Notes: generated from the sequence alone by a model not told the origin. A stretch of 64,000 nt of DNA from Allomyces macrogynus ATCC 38327 (GCA_000151295.1 GG745329.1:2147880-2211879); one strand, 5' to 3'. Shown: positions 21,167 to 33,957, counted from the first letter of the stretch. Translations and numbers: made by a program.

Positions 21167-22796
21167 GGTGGTCGAAGTAGGTGGAAACGGACTCGACTCG
21201 CACGAGTCGCAAAACTGGAGTGCCGCTGGTGGTGGCGGTCGTGGGGTACTTGAAGATGAGAACGGGTTTGGTCGGTCCAAAGCGAGCTGGGGACAATCGA
21301 GGTGGGTGGAGCGACAGAGCCGACCGCGAGAGCGGGAATGAGGGAGAGAAAGCGCTGCGGCGGTGCGACTAGCTGCTCAAATAGTCCCTTCGAGCACGAC
21401 AGGGGCCGAGGGGTCCAACGCGGGTCAAACGTGGCCAAAAAAATTCGTTGGGCCGGTTCAGATTGACCATGGACATTTGGTCTGAAGTTGCGCCGCTGTT
21501 TTGTTGCGTCGTGGGGCGCTTGCGCCGCGCATTGGCTTGTCTGGTCGAAGCCACCGGAAACAGTCGTCTCCACCGTGCCTCTTAAGAACAAGATCGGAGC
21601 AGGACCGGAGGGAGAGAGGCCTGATTGGCTGCCGATCACGTTTTGAGCAGCCCTGCTCCGACCCTCTTACGTCTGGAAATCTCCGGTCAAAAAATCGTTC
21701 ACGACGCGACCCGGCGTGCCTGGTGGAAATGTTGAAAAGCGACGACGAGAGCAACGACGAGAGCGACGACGAGCGGCGACGATCACGACGAGATTGTTTG
21801 ATTGAAACATGCAAGGCGATAAACGCTGCGCAAGTGCGAGCGCGCCGGCGGCCAGAGAACAGAAACGAGTGGCGGATCGTTAGGAACAGTAAGATAAAAT
21901 AGCACCAGCGCACCGCCCATTTTATGCCGTTGGCAGCAACGGGAACGATCATAAACAGATGAGCGAATGGACGCAAATGGTCGCGCGTGGATGCCCCATA
22001 GATCTATCCCGTACAGGAGAGGAGCGAGCGGGCGCGATTGAGGTCGCGCTCGCGCACGTGTATACGACGCGGTGGGGCTCAGATGCTGGCAGCATCTCGA
22101 CTGGCTCATAGCTACGGTCATTGGGGGCGTGCGCGCTCAATTGGCTTGGATGCGAGCACAACTAGATGGCTGAACCACGGCGACGAAGTGACCATGGCAA
22201 GGCATGAGCGCAATAAGACCCCTTGCGTGCTCTAAAACGGCTCGGTGGGCCTGACCAACCAGGCGATGATGTTCGCGATGGGGATGTTGGAGCTCAGGAA
22301 TCTCGCGCGATGCGTCATCAAGTTGACAATCAAACGGCCGCCGCGCGACCACTCGGTCGTCGACACGAGCGCGGAGCGCGTCATTCTACAGCCTGACAGA
22401 CGGCGCACATTTTTCTAAGAGTGGCGGGGGTCGATTTAATTGGTCGTTGTCGAGCAAAAGGTTCGTCTGGACCAATCAGTCGCGATGATTCGGTGGTCAA
22501 GTACGAAATGGAGCCAGGCCGAACCAAGGCTGAGTGAAACCAGTAGGCCATGGCCCTTGACATGGACCGACATTCGAGACGCAGAGGGCGGTGGCGACGC
22601 CGATCTTGACAACGACGAACAGTATATAAGCGGTCGATTCACGGCTGAAAGGCGGAACTGGGCAAGAGAAATGTTGGCGCTCAGGACCTTTAGCTCCACT
22701 CAGCACTCAAATCTGGACAAGCCAGAGAAATGAAACGATCCTTTGCATTCCACCCAACCCAATCCCCTTCACCAAAACCGTCCATCCCACTGCGTC
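21167..22796. other. 1.6 kb intergenic region
   Basis: Lies between the DHTKD1-like start and the 3' end of SWI3. No coding signal. A perfect TATA-like string GTATATAAG stands at 22621-22629 on the plus strand, preceded by CCAATCAG near 22474, with no protein gene downstream. This could mark a non-coding transcript or be chance. Confidence 0.35.
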
Positions 22797-24860
22797 CTAC
22801 AAACTCACAAAAGTCCTTCCCGGCTGCTGCTGCGCGCTGGGCCCCTCGCCCGCCCCCACCTCATGCCGCACCGTGAGCGTTTCGGCGGGCGACGTTGGCG
22901 CATGCGGCGCGTGCGGGTGCTGCTGCTGGTAATGTAACTGGTGCCGCTTCCACGCGAGCTTTTCGAGGTAGAGCGCCTGCTTGGCGCGCTCGAGTTCGCG
23001 CCTCTCCAAGTCGAGCATCGCCTCGAGCTGCTCAAAATGCGCGACTTTGCGCTCCATCTTCTGTGACTGCAGATCGAGCACCTGCGCCATGACGCGCCGC
23101 ATCTCGGCCTCAGCGTCGTTGGCGAGCTCGGTCGCCCGAACGGCCGCGAGGCCCAGCGCGGTCCCGCCGGCGAGGTCGAGCGTGGCGCGGTTGACGGGGG
23201 AGGTCGGGTCGGTCGAGGTCGCGGCGGCGGGTACGTCAGATGACGCAGCCAGCGTTGCCGTTGTCGGAGACTTTAGTTGCGCGTCGCCTTGGCCCATGGC
23301 CGCGTCCTTGTCTCCTGCCGGCGCGGCGGGTGCGGGCGCCGCATCGGCCGCTGGTGCTGCCACATCCTCGTCCATTGCGGCCGCCGCGTTCTCTCCGCCG
23401 GCCGTCGCAGGTACCAGCACGTCCGTCGATGCCTGCCCACCACGCGTCGGCCCGGCACTCGCGCGCGCCGCCTCGGTCACGGCCTTGGCCACGTGCGGCG
23501 AGACGGCCGACGACAGGAACGCAACGAGCGACAAAATCGGGTTCTCCACGTCGTTGAACGCGTTCCGGTGAAACTGCAGCGGCCCGAGGTCCTTGGCGGG
23601 CACGCCCAAATACGGGTCCTCGATTGGCACTTTCAAAAACTGCAAAATGCACTGGTCGCGCGTCTTGGTCCCGACGTGCGCAGAGATCGCCGACCAGTCC
23701 TTGTCGTGCATTTCAATGCCTTCCAGCAAGAGCAGCAGTTCCTGGTCGGTCCACTGATCGCCCGTGACGCGCGGCGCCACGACCTGGTCGAGCTTGACAA
23801 AATCGCCGGCAAACATGGTCGATGGGAACCGGCCTTCAAAGTAGCACGGCTCGCACAGGTTCACGTCCGGGTGCTTGAGCGAGTGGTACCGGAACGGCGC
23901 ACAGACGACGCCGCACGTCAGGCACTGGTAGGTCTGGGTCGACGCCGTCGAGGTCTCGTGCAGGTCGAGCGTGTAAATGTCGCGCCGCGACGCCAGATTG
24001 GCCGGGTCGGTCGTGGTCGAAGCGGCGTCGCCGCTGCTGGAACCCGCGATCGTGGTGGTGGTGGTGGTCGTGACCGTGGCCGCGGTCGCGGTGGTCGTGG
24101 TCGCGGTCGTGCCGTTGGGACCAGCCGCCCCGGAACCGTCGCTCGGCGCGTTCATCGCGGGCAGGAACGGCTGCAGGCCGCGCGGCGTGTCGGCCGTGAC
24201 GCGGAAATGGCCGGTGAATGGCGGTGCGAGCGCAGCGGGCCGTGTTTCCGGATCGACCTGGAGCAAAGTCACGGAAAACAATCAGTGACCCGTCTCCCCA
24301 TCATCACGGTCGCATGCTAAATAACGCACATGGTAGTTGATCAACCCCCATTGCTCGAGGAACGCGTGCACGCGCAAGATCGCGCAGACGTCCCCAGCCA
24401 AGTTGCGGCGACACGCCGTGACCGTCAAGTACTCGGTCGGGTTGAGCCGGTAGGCGTTGACCATGAAATCGCGGTACTCCTTGTAGATGGCGGGCGATTT
24501 GGACTTGTTACGGCCGTTGAAGAATTCGGGCAGGGCACGGCGCTCCACGTCGTGGATCGCATTCATATCGAACCACGCCGCGTACGACGGGATAATGATC
24601 TCGTGCGTTTGCTCAACAAGATACTTGCGCGCATCCTCATCGAGTTTCGAAAAGGGCACGTCCATGGCCGCCTTGGGCGCCGGTGCAGCGGCCGCGGTCG
24701 TGGTCGGCGAGACGGGCACGTCGCTCGTGGCGCCGTTGGGCGCGCCCGACACGTCCATGTCGTCGGCGGCACCGGCGTCTTGCTGCGAGCCGGCGGCCGA
24801 CTGGACGTCATCGACGTCCATGTCGTGGTGGCCCTGCGTCGTTGGTGCGTCGTCGTCCAT
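22797..24860 (-). CDS. SWI3: SWI/SNF-RSC subunit SWI3/RSC8 (SWIRM-ZZ-SANT)
   Basis: Exons 24860-24330 and 24257-22797, intron 72 bp (donor GTGCGT, phase 0), 663 residues. An acidic/Ala-Pro N-terminus precedes a SWIRM domain ([72 protein letters not shown]; the last motif spans the splice). A ZZ-like zinc finger follows ([22 protein letters not shown]), then a SANT domain ([27 protein letters not shown]), a helical segment after [20 protein letters not shown], and a C-terminal leucine-zipper-like coiled coil ([20 protein letters not shown]). This is the full architecture of SWI3/RSC8/SMARCC, the dimerising core of SWI/SNF-type remodellers. A fungus may have one or two paralogues, so SWI/SNF versus RSC membership is open. 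Confidence 0.95.
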
Positions 24861-25353
24861 TCCGGCGGGGTGGTTGCGTCACGGGACTGGCACGACAGTC
24901 GTTACGGGTGCCGCTCAGTAAATTGCAGCGAGTGTGCGGGGATCAGGGCCGCTGGCGCCGCGGTGCGGTCGTTGCGCGAGTCGACGGCTGCAAGTGATCG
25001 CGATGTGCTGGGCGGACAGGCCGAGATGACCAGGCCGACGTTTCTGACGCTTTGGCCACGTGCTTGACCTTGTCCCTGCCAACACGATGGTCAGCCGCTG
25101 ATCGTCACATCGCGGCAGCACATGGGACTGGGGGAATATTTACAGAATCCCAAGAGTCTACTGATACCGACACGCATGTCCCTCCACCAAGTCGCCGTCT
25201 CCACCCCATTAGTCCACCTCAGGCCTCGACCCAGGCCCGGCCCTGACGGGCCTGCCAGCCACGCGACGCGCGACACGGCACGAATGCGCTCCAACGACCC
25301 CCCCCCCCCCCCCCCACTCTGCACCCAACGTGCCGGCTGCGCCGCGCCCGCGT
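24861..25353. other. intergenic between NIPA and SWI3, with an 18-base C run
   Basis: Holds the SWI3 promoter and the NIPA 3' region. C run at 25298-25315 (G run on the NIPA transcript, about 38 bases past its stop). Nothing else seen. Confidence 0.5.
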
Positions 25354-26718
25354 TTACGCGTCGTCGTCCGTGTCGTCGTCCGACTTGAGCGTAAACGGCC
25401 GGTTCTCCTCGTCGAACCGCGCCATCATATGCGCCTGCCCTCCCGGCGCGACCTGCCCGGTGCGCTGCAACGCCAGAATCGACTCGTGCTCGATGCGCTT
25501 ATCCATGCCCGACTTGGCATTGAGCATAAACACGCCAATGAAGATGGTCGTGAACCCGGCAAACACCGAGACGACTTCGACGGCCGAGCTGTTGTTGAAC
25601 CCTTGGAAGAGCACAATCGACGCTGTGATCGTGGCCGTTGTGAAAAACACGTAGTAGACGGGCGTCACGACATTGGTACTGAACACGTCGAGCGCCTTGT
25701 TGAAGTAGTTGACCTGCGTGATGGCGCAGGCGAGCACGACGATCCCGAAAAAGTAGGTTGACGCATGCGTCAGCTGGTTGTTGCCCTCGAACGTCAGCTT
25801 GAGCGCGATGCCAAAGCCCTTGACGGCCATAATCGAGATGGACCCGACCAGCGAGCAAATGGAAATGTAGACGAGCATGTGCTGCTTGCCGTAGATGGGC
25901 GCGATTTTGAAGATGAGGATCAGCGACACGGCCAGGACGATCAGCGAGTAGACGACAAAGCCTAACCATGGCGGGAGAAAAGTGGTCAGCGGGCAGTCGG
26001 ACGAGGGTGCTGGCAGCAGCGCAACGTACCTGGATGCGTCGCGTACTGCATCATTTCGTCGACGCTGTGGATGACCTGCTCCTCGGGCGCGTGCAACACC
26101 ACGACCAGTGACCCAATCACGCACAGCGCGCACCCAAGAATGCCTTCTCGTCCGAGCTTTTCCTTGAGGAATATCGACGCCAAGATGGCTCTACACATTG
26201 ATGCCGATGTGAGCGCACAGACGGATGTCTGATTCAAGAGCGCATCGCACGGACCCGATCAGGACGCTCATGGCGCCGAGCGGCGTGACGAGGATGGCGG
26301 GCGCAAACGAGTAGGCGGCAAAGTTGGCGGCCTCGCCGCACACCACTAGACATGAGCAACGACAGCGTCAGCATCACAACCTCGCTGTATTCCGAGCACG
26401 TAACGGCAACGCGTACTGGTCAGCATGCCTAGCCACCATTTGGCGTTTTTCAGGTAACTGTGGTTGGTGCCGGCGGCGCCTACGATCGGCAGAAAACGGC
26501 GCAATGAGGTGGAGAGCACGCGAGACAGAGCCGAGAAGCAAGAGCGGGGGGGTGGGGGGGGGGGGGGGGGAGCGCGCGCTCGGCTGCCTCAAAGTACTTT
26601 CGATTATTGCCGTAGCGTCCATGAGGCCGACCTTGGTGATGACAAACGACGACCCGATCAGGATCGACGAGAGCATGGCCAGCGTCAGGCCAATGTACTT
26701 TTCGCTTGCCGTGGCCAT
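25354..26718 (-). CDS. NIPA-family magnesium transporter
   Basis: Exons 26718-26598, 26479-26417, 26345-26255, 26190-26030 and 25961-25354; phases agree; 347 residues. Family landmarks in order: [144 protein letters not shown] proteins are multi-pass EamA/DMT-type carriers linked to Mg2+ transport at plasma membrane or endosomes; the substrate here is inferred. The tail is acidic (DDDTDDD). Intron 1 contains a long G run on the plus strand (C run in the transcript). It diverges from the ARID gene at 27288. Confidence 0.92.
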
Positions 26719-27287
26719 GGCGCCGGATGAGTCGAGGGCAAAGTCGAGTGGGCGGAGGCGAGGCGGGGGAGGAGTCGAGCGCGACGGGGGATCGGTCACG
26801 CGGAGAAGAAACAGGGTGCGGATGTGGTGCGGCAGAATCGCATGTGGGTCGGCGAGTCGGAGAGGGGCCAGCGGTGCGCGTGCAGGAGCGGTCGCAGGTT
26901 GGGCCGGGTCGGGCAAGGGCAGGCCTGGAGTCGGCCGAATCGCGACGCGAGAGGATGCGGCAAGCGTGCGCGAGTGGAGTGCGCCGAGTGGGAGGGCGCG
27001 GTGCGCGAAGTGAGTGGCAATACGAGCGGCAGCTGCAGGAGAGACAGGCAAGACAAGAGGGCCGGCGTCGTCGTGGAGACTAAAGAGCGAAGGCAACGAT
27101 GAAATGATGAGAAGCACACGGCAATGATTGTGGTCGTTTGGCGCGGTCACGTCAGAGGCACGTGTGGCTGGAGCCAGGCGTCAGACGGCTGCTGTGAAGA
27201 GAGGCCGACTGGCCGCCTCCACCGCCGCGCCGCTGTCGACCCGCACCGCACACTGGATCACATCGCGACGCGCGAGCCGCCGCCGCC
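26719..27287. promoter_or_regulatory. divergent promoter region, NIPA / ARID gene
   Basis: 569 bases between divergent start codons. The leader next to the ARID gene is CT/GC-rich. No TATA box recognised. Confidence 0.45.
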
Positions 27288-27430
27288 ATGCAGTTCCCGC
27301 AAGACTCGCAGGCATGGCTCATGAACGCGCTGCTGCGCGGCGACCTCTCGCCCCAGCAGCAGCACCAGCTCCAAGTGCAGCTCCAGCAGCAGCACCAGCA
27401 CCAGTTACAGCAGCAGCGTCGTTTGCACCA

Positions 27431-27470
<40 letters not shown>

Positions 27471-30400
27471 CAACAACAACAACAGCCGTTCCTGCCCGCG
27501 CCCGGCAATGCGCTTGCTGGCGGCTACCCGCCCGCATCCGCGCCGTCCGACCCGGGACCATGGCGGTCCTCGGCTGACCCGTCTCTGTTGCTCAATGACC
27601 CATCCATGGCCGCGGTCTCATCCGACCCGTACTCGACGTCGGCAACAGCGCCCGCACCATCCGCGTCAATGAGCCAGTACAGCCTCGATAACAACCCCTA
27701 CGCCGATCTGCTGCCACAGGGCATGGGCGCGCCCATCAACCCGTCGCAATTGCACCAGTCGCCGCAAGCGCTCCAGCAGCAGCAGTACGGCCAGCAGCAG
27801 TACGGCCAGCAGCAGCAACAACAAGCGCAGTCCGACCAGACCCCGGCTCCACAGCAGCAGCAACAGCAGCAACAGCAGCCGCAGTTCCAGTCACCTGCCA
27901 ATTTCATGACCGACGCGTCCGACACCATATCCGTCGATTTGTTCACCGTGGGCCCGCCAGGCCAATCCGTGCCCACGCCATCGGGCGGTGCAACCACGCC
28001 GCGGTCGCACGCATCGACGCCGCACCCGACCATGGCCTTGCGCGGCGCGCGCGCAACCGAGACCCCGACTCCGGCGCCGACCTCGGCATCCGCGACCCCC
28101 GCCGGCACCGCTACTCCCGCGCCACCCGCCAAAAAACCGCGTCCTCCGCGCGCGATGCGTGCGCCGAAACCCTTCACGGGTCTGACCGAGACGGAGCAGG
28201 AACTGGCCGACTCGGATCCGTTCTACCGCGACATGTTTGCGGCGCTCAAGGACCGCAACGTGCAGTTCCGGCAGCCGTCCATGTGCCAGATCCCGCTCGA
28301 TTTCAAGCGCATGTACGAGGTCGTGCAGGAAATGGGCGGGCTCGAGACGATGACGACGGCGCGGCAGTGGCGCGAGGTTGGGAATGCGTTGGGGTATCCG
28401 AAAGAAAACTCGAATATTCCGTCGTACCTGCGCCGCAATTACGCAGCGGTGCTCGTCCCGTTTGAGGAGTTGCGCCGCGAACGCGAAGGGATTGGGGGTG
28501 GGAGCAGTTTGGGGGGTAGTGGGGCCGGTGCACATGACGAAGATCGCAGGTCGACGCCGCCGGGCAACGTCATGGTGCATTCAAGAGGAGGCGATCCGAC
28601 TGGTCAACCCGTTGTCACGCATGGGCATGGTACGCCCGAGACCGGGTATGTGAAACCGGAGCGCAGCATGTCGGTCGCCGAGTCGGCCATGCACGCGCCC
28701 AATAGAGAACCATCGCGCAGTTCGCTGGTACGATGTCTCGAGTGACTGGTTTGCCGTCTCCTGTCATGCTAACCAGTCGTTTGTTCTGATGAAGCAGCGC
28801 GCGATGACCTTTCCCTTCGAAATCCCACCGCTCCCCGACGACGCGCCGACGCACGCCGGTCCGACCATTGACACGTCCGAGACCATCTACGAGTACAAAA
28901 AGTACATGCCGACGGTGCTCGTGCGTGACAGCGCCATGGCCGGTGGCCTCGACGTGACCGCGACCGAAAACTATTTGCGCGTGCTCAACGGCGGTCTCGA
29001 GCAGAGCATTGTCGAGCGGTGGAAGCAGGCATCGTATGCGCCCGACCGCGCCGTCGTCCTCGAGCACGACGTGCAGGTCCTTGACTTGGCCATGGTCCAG
29101 TGTCAGCTCGCGAGCGGGATCGACCCGGAAATGGCCTCGGCGCTGAACCTACTGCTCGTGCTGAGCGTCAACGAAGGGGTCAATTTGCCGCTCAAGCAGT
29201 GCATGAGCGTCGTGCGCACGTTGTGCGACGTGGTCATGGCTGACGGAGCTGCCGTTCGCGAGTGTTTGGCAGCTGACGCGGCAAGAGCGGTCGAAGATCG
29301 GGCGAGCGCTGTGCATTCGGACGATGATAGCGACGACGATTGGGCGGCACAAGTCTTCCCGGCGATGCCGTCGCGCGAAACGGAACGCGCTCGCGCGCTC
29401 ATGCAGCGCGTGCAAACGGCCGTGCTCATTCTGCGCAACTGGAGTTTTGTCGTAGAGAGCATTGCCATGCTCGCACCGCTCCCGAGGCTCTACCAGGCGC
29501 TTGGCCAGGCCGCGGCTCTGGCGCTCGCGGTGCTCGGGACCGTCGACCGCAACTTCCCGTTCCTGTCGGCGTCATGGATGCCGTCCTTTGCGCGATCTGT
29601 GCGTGACGCGGCACTGCTCGAGTCAGCTGTCGACGTCCTGCAGAGCACGCAAATCATCCTTGCCAATGTGTCGGTCATGATGACGGCACTTTCCGGGATC
29701 GAGCCGCGGCCGTTGCTCGCGGTGGTTGTTGACGTTGCGCTCGTGTTCTTGATGTGGGCCGACCACTGGCACGCGCGCGTGGAGTTGGCAGTGCCCGGGA
29801 TCCAGCTCGAGGCCGATATGCCGTACCAGGCCGTCATGACGCTGGCGAACTTGCTCGTCAGCGCCAACCTCGAGCCGTCGTGGGCCAGCGTGTTTGCGGG
29901 CGAGACTTCCACCTGCACCAACGATGTGCACTGGTTCCTGCTCCTGCACCACCTCGTCGCGTACCTCGACGAGTACGAGGCCGTGGCCGTCGCCTCGCAT
30001 CTCCACCACGCCGACTCGGTACGGACGGCGCTCGTTGCCATCGATATGGGCTTGCTGCTCGTCAAGCACCTTGCGCGATGGCCGGCGTTTTTGACAGCTG
30101 CCGTCGCAAGCTGGGCGCGCGCGTGGCACGCGTGGGGGCAAGCAAGCGATGCGTCTATCCCGACCGGTGCACCGCGACCACACACGGTCGCTCGATCGCC
30201 GCTGCACGCACTGACGGGGATGCTCCTGCGACACATCACCTCGCCCGAGGCGACGCCACTGACGCGACGCGCCGCTGAAGTGCTCAACGACCTGGCGCCA
30301 ACGCTCGCGACGCTTGGTGTACGACCACCCACCGCCGCGGCATCAACGGACGTGGATATGCCGTGGAACGTTCTGCCGCTTCCACCGCGACCGCGCGACA

Positions 30401-30618
30401 AGCAAGGGCGCGAGGTCGTGCTGGACGTGGTGCAGGTGAGTGCGGCGGCCGCGGCGCTTGGTGCGGTCGTGACAGGGGCTGCGGGCGTCGACGCTGTCGT
30501 GCGCGAGTACTGCTGGCGCGCGTGGATGGCGCTTGGCGAGCCGGGCGGCGCGGCAAGGAGCGACGCGCTTCAATCTGTCTGCGAGTGGGCCCGAGGAAAT
30601 ACACATGTAATTTATTGA
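27288..30618 (+). CDS. SWI1: ARID-domain chromatin remodelling subunit (SWI1/ARID1-like)
   Basis: Exons 27288-28727 and 28798-30618; intron 70 bp with donor GTACGA, branch-like CTAAC and CAG acceptor, phase 0; 1086 residues. N-terminal ~280 residues are Gln-, Pro- and Ala-rich, with a long CAG/CAA tract (27340-27485). An ARID DNA-binding domain follows (FYRDMFAALKDRNVQFRQPS, DFKRMYEVVQEMGG, ARQWREVGNALGYPKENSN, SYLRRNYAAVLVPFE). After a low-complexity linker, exon 2 begins AMTFPFEIPPLPDDAP and continues into a long helical repeat-like region compatible with the armadillo-like C-terminal half of SWI1/ARID1. In yeast SWI1 is the signature subunit of SWI/SNF. The assignment rests on domain order; exon 2 alone would not identify it. 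Confidence 0.78.
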
Positions 30619-31000
30619 TTGGTGCGGGGACAGGACCGGTGGGGTGGGAGCCTGTTGGCTGTCGTGTGTTCCGAGTTCGTGGGCGGTTTGGCAGGCGGGG
30701 ACGAGCCGGGGCGCGCGGACGGCAACCAGCGCGAAGTTGACAGCGCAAACGCGTGCGATGATTCTCTCTCCCGGATGCCGCTTGCACGGCAAGATGCTGG
30801 CCACGACCATCTCCGGCAAACCCGTCCTGCCGTACCCGCACCTGACCCCGGACGCCGGCAGCTCGTTCTACAAGACGTCGCCGTCGCCATCGCCGCCCGA
30901 GAGCCCGCTACCGCGCCCGACTCGCCGCGGCGCCCCGCAACTGAACCGCCTGCCGCCGCGCAATCCGCCCGCACCTGCTGTTCGCGCCGCGCCCGCCGCC
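30619..31000. promoter_or_regulatory. upstream region of the CHK2-like gene
   Basis: 382 bases, 3' of the ARID gene. No distinct box recognised; the last 100 bases are C-rich leader. Confidence 0.35.
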
Positions 31001-33623
31001 ATGGCCGACCGCTTCGCCTACCGCGACCCGGCCGACAACCGCTCGACCGACTGGGACTCGTCGCACGCTGACGAGCCCACCATGCGCCCCGCGACCACGA
31101 CCACCGCGGCCGCGCAAGGCCGCCCGCTCTCGCACCCGGTCCCGCTCTCGCAGCAAGTCGCCGAGCTCGGCGACGACCTGACCAACGCCGACCTCATCCG
31201 CACCGCGCCGTGGGGCCTGTTGCGCACCGACAATGGCGACGAGCACGGTACGCTTTCCTTTGTGCAGTCGGCGGTGAGAGTGGGAAACACGACGAATTTC
31301 GGCCAATGACTCGATGTCTTCCCCTTGCTTTCCGGCGCTTTGATGACCGGCCGGTCAAACAGAACTCCACGACGCGCTCTACCGCGTGGGCCGCAACGAA
31401 CACTGCGAGATCGTCATCGATACCCACATTACCGTGTCCAAGGTGCATTTCCGGCTCACGCGCGCGCCTGAGCCGGGCGCCGCTCTGCCGGCGACCGGCA
31501 CGGCGCTCCCGCCGCTCGTCGTGCTGATCGAGGACTTGTCCACGAACGGCACGCATGTGAACGGCACGCGGCTCGTACGTGGCGTACCGAAGCCGTTGCG
31601 ACACGCGGACGAGATTACGATCAAAGTCGAGAATGGTGCGTGTATACGGATTTTGTCTCGCCGGGTTCGAGTCGGACCAGTCGAATTGATCGTTGGTCGC
31701 GGGTTTCTCAAATTTAGGCGCGCTCAAGTTCACGTTCGAGGTCCCGCCAGCACCCGAATCTTCGGCATCGTCTGCAGCCTCGGCGTCGGCCGCTGCCGCC
31801 GCGCCGGCCAACGTCTACCACCACCAGGACCCGCAATTCGAGTCGGTCTTGCAGGGCATCGACTTTCATCGCATTCTCGGCTCGTGCGTTTCCGCTGCAC
31901 CGTGGCGATTGGTTGCGCAATTGCTCACGTTTCTCACCATTCCTCGCATCGCAGCGGCACCTACGCAACCGTCTACCTCGCCGTCGACCGCCACACCAAG
32001 GAAAAGTACGCGTGCAAGGCCCTCGACAAGTTCAAGGCGGGGTTGCGGTCGCGCGGCAGCCCGGCGAATAACGGTCACGAAGAGCTGGCTGAGATTCGCA
32101 TTCTTATGAACTTGAAGCACGTGCGTAGCCGTCTCGTTTGTGTAGGTGGACAGGCCGATTGCGCGCGACTGATTTCTCCGCGTGCGATTAGCCCAACATT
32201 GTCCAGGTGCACCAGGTGCTGCGCACCGAGCGCTACATTTACATGTTCTTGCAGCTGTAAGTCGATTCCCGTGCCCAGTCGCTAAGCCGGACGGTGGAGA
32301 AGCTAACGACTTGCGGTCGCTTTCTCAACAGGGTGGAGGGCGGCGAGCTGTTCGACTACCTCTCGGAGCACCTGTCGATCCCAGAGACCGAGTGCAAGTT
32401 CTGGATGTACCAGCTGTTCCAGGCCATCCAGGTGAGTTTTTGCTGCTCGGCCGCCAGCGCCTCGGTCGTGCACCAACTGACCACCTCCATTCATCATTAA
32501 GTACCTCCACGCGCAAAACATCAGCCACCGCGACATCAAGCCCGAGAACATCCTACTCGAAACCGGGCAAGCCGGATCCAAGCTCCTCCTCGCCGATTTC
32601 GGGCTCGCCAAAAAGACCTCGTCGCGCATGAAGACCATGTGCGGCACGCTCAACTACGTGGCGCCCGAAATCCTGACCAAGTCCGGCAGCAACGGCCCGG
32701 GTTACTCCAAGGCCGTTGACTGCTGGTCGTGCGGCGTCATGCTCTACTTTTTGCTCTGCGGGCGGCTCCCGTTCGATGATACCGACGAGGACGTGTTGCG
32801 GCAAATGATCAAGGAGGACGAGCTCGCGTTCTTGGAACCGGCACCGAATACGGATATTTGGGAGGGCATCTCGGGCTCGTGCAAGGATTTGATTCGTAGG
32901 TTGTTGGCCAAGGACCCGGCGCGGCGGTACGTCGTCGAATCCTCATTCCCGCTCCTTGCGACCCCAGCGCTCACACCGCACCCCCTCCCCTTCTTCAGAC
33001 TCACGATCGCACAAGCTCTCGCGCACCCCTGGATCGCGTCGGACCGCGCCCTGCTCGACGCCAAGTACCAAGCGCTGTTCCCGGCCAGCCAACAACCGGG
33101 CGAGTCCGCCGACGGCGGCACCCCCGAGAAATCGGCCATCTCGTCGACATCCACCGTCGCGATCCCCGGCGCGTGGTCCTCTACTGGAGGCGCCGACACG
33201 CCCGTGCCGCGGCCCGCTGCCGCCAGTACTGCAGCCGCATCCACATCCACCGTTCGCCGCAGCCCGTCGCCCGCCGCCGGCGGATCCTCATCTGACGACT
33301 CGGCGCGCGTCCCGCGCCCGCCGGTCGTTGCGCGGCGGCGGTCGTCGGCCGCGCTCGCGTCGCCGCAAGTCGGCGGGCGGCGGCAAGCCGCGGCAAGGGG
33401 GTCCACCCCAGCGCAGGCATCACCCGCGCGCCGGTCGGTCAAGCGGCGGCATGCCGGGGACGACGACGACGAGGATGGCACGAGACCGCGCGCTGCCGAT
33501 GCGGCGGTCGGGCGGCGTACGCGGAAACGGTCGGGGAGTAGTACTGACGAGGACGCGCGCGCCGTGTTTGCGGTGCCGGCCGTGCCGGGAGCGGCAGTGA
33601 CGGCTGGGCGGCGTGCGGCGTGA
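31001..33623 (+). CDS. FHA-domain checkpoint kinase, CHK2/Cds1/Rad53 family
   Basis: Eight exons: 31001-31247, 31363-31635, 31718-31883, 31955-32120, 32192-32256, 32332-32431, 32502-32926, 32999-33623; all phases agree; 688 residues. An N-terminal FHA domain (ALYRVGRNEHCEIVID, ITVSKVHFRL, IEDLSTNGTHVNG) binds phospho-Thr. The kinase domain has a Gly loop (GSGTYATVYLAV), catalytic Lys in YACKALDKF, HRDIKPENILL, DFGLAKK, an activation loop with KTMCGTLNYVAPEIL that matches the CHK2 T-loop, and a C-lobe ending LTIAQALAHPWI. The Ser/Pro-rich basic C-terminus includes SVKRRHAG, possibly a nuclear signal. Expected role: effector kinase downstream of ATM/ATR-type kinases in the DNA-damage response. 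It has one FHA domain (Cds1/CHK2-like), not two as in Rad53. Confidence 0.95.
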
Positions 33624-33957
33624 GGGGAGAGAGGTTGATGCGTTGGTTTTGGGGATTTTGGTTTTGCAAACTCGTCGTGTTGGTCGCTGGTAAGACTCAA
33701 GCATTAGCTGTGGACACTTTTGGAACGCGGCAGATCCTCTGCAGTTTTGTCTCTGGTTGCCTCGTCATGCACATAATCGCGCCAGCCGGCCCAACCGGGC
33801 CCAACCTGGCCCATCAAAGGATGGCCAGGTGCAGGTGAGCGGGACACCAGGGTCGAAAATAAAATTTTTTTCCATTATGCGCGCCCTCTCCACCGAATAG
33901 CAACAACCACAGCAACAAAGGGCTACAACTGTTGGAACCCACTTGGTGCCGAACCAC
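33624..33957. other. convergent 3' spacer, CHK2 / ARS2
   Basis: 334 bases; includes an A/T-rich stretch AAAATAAAATTTTTTT near 33857, a plausible poly(A)-signal zone. No gene seen. Confidence 0.4.

Noticed and set aside
27340..27485. CAG/CAA tract as a CRISPR or satellite array
   Set aside because: It is an in-frame poly-Gln coding tract without spacers.
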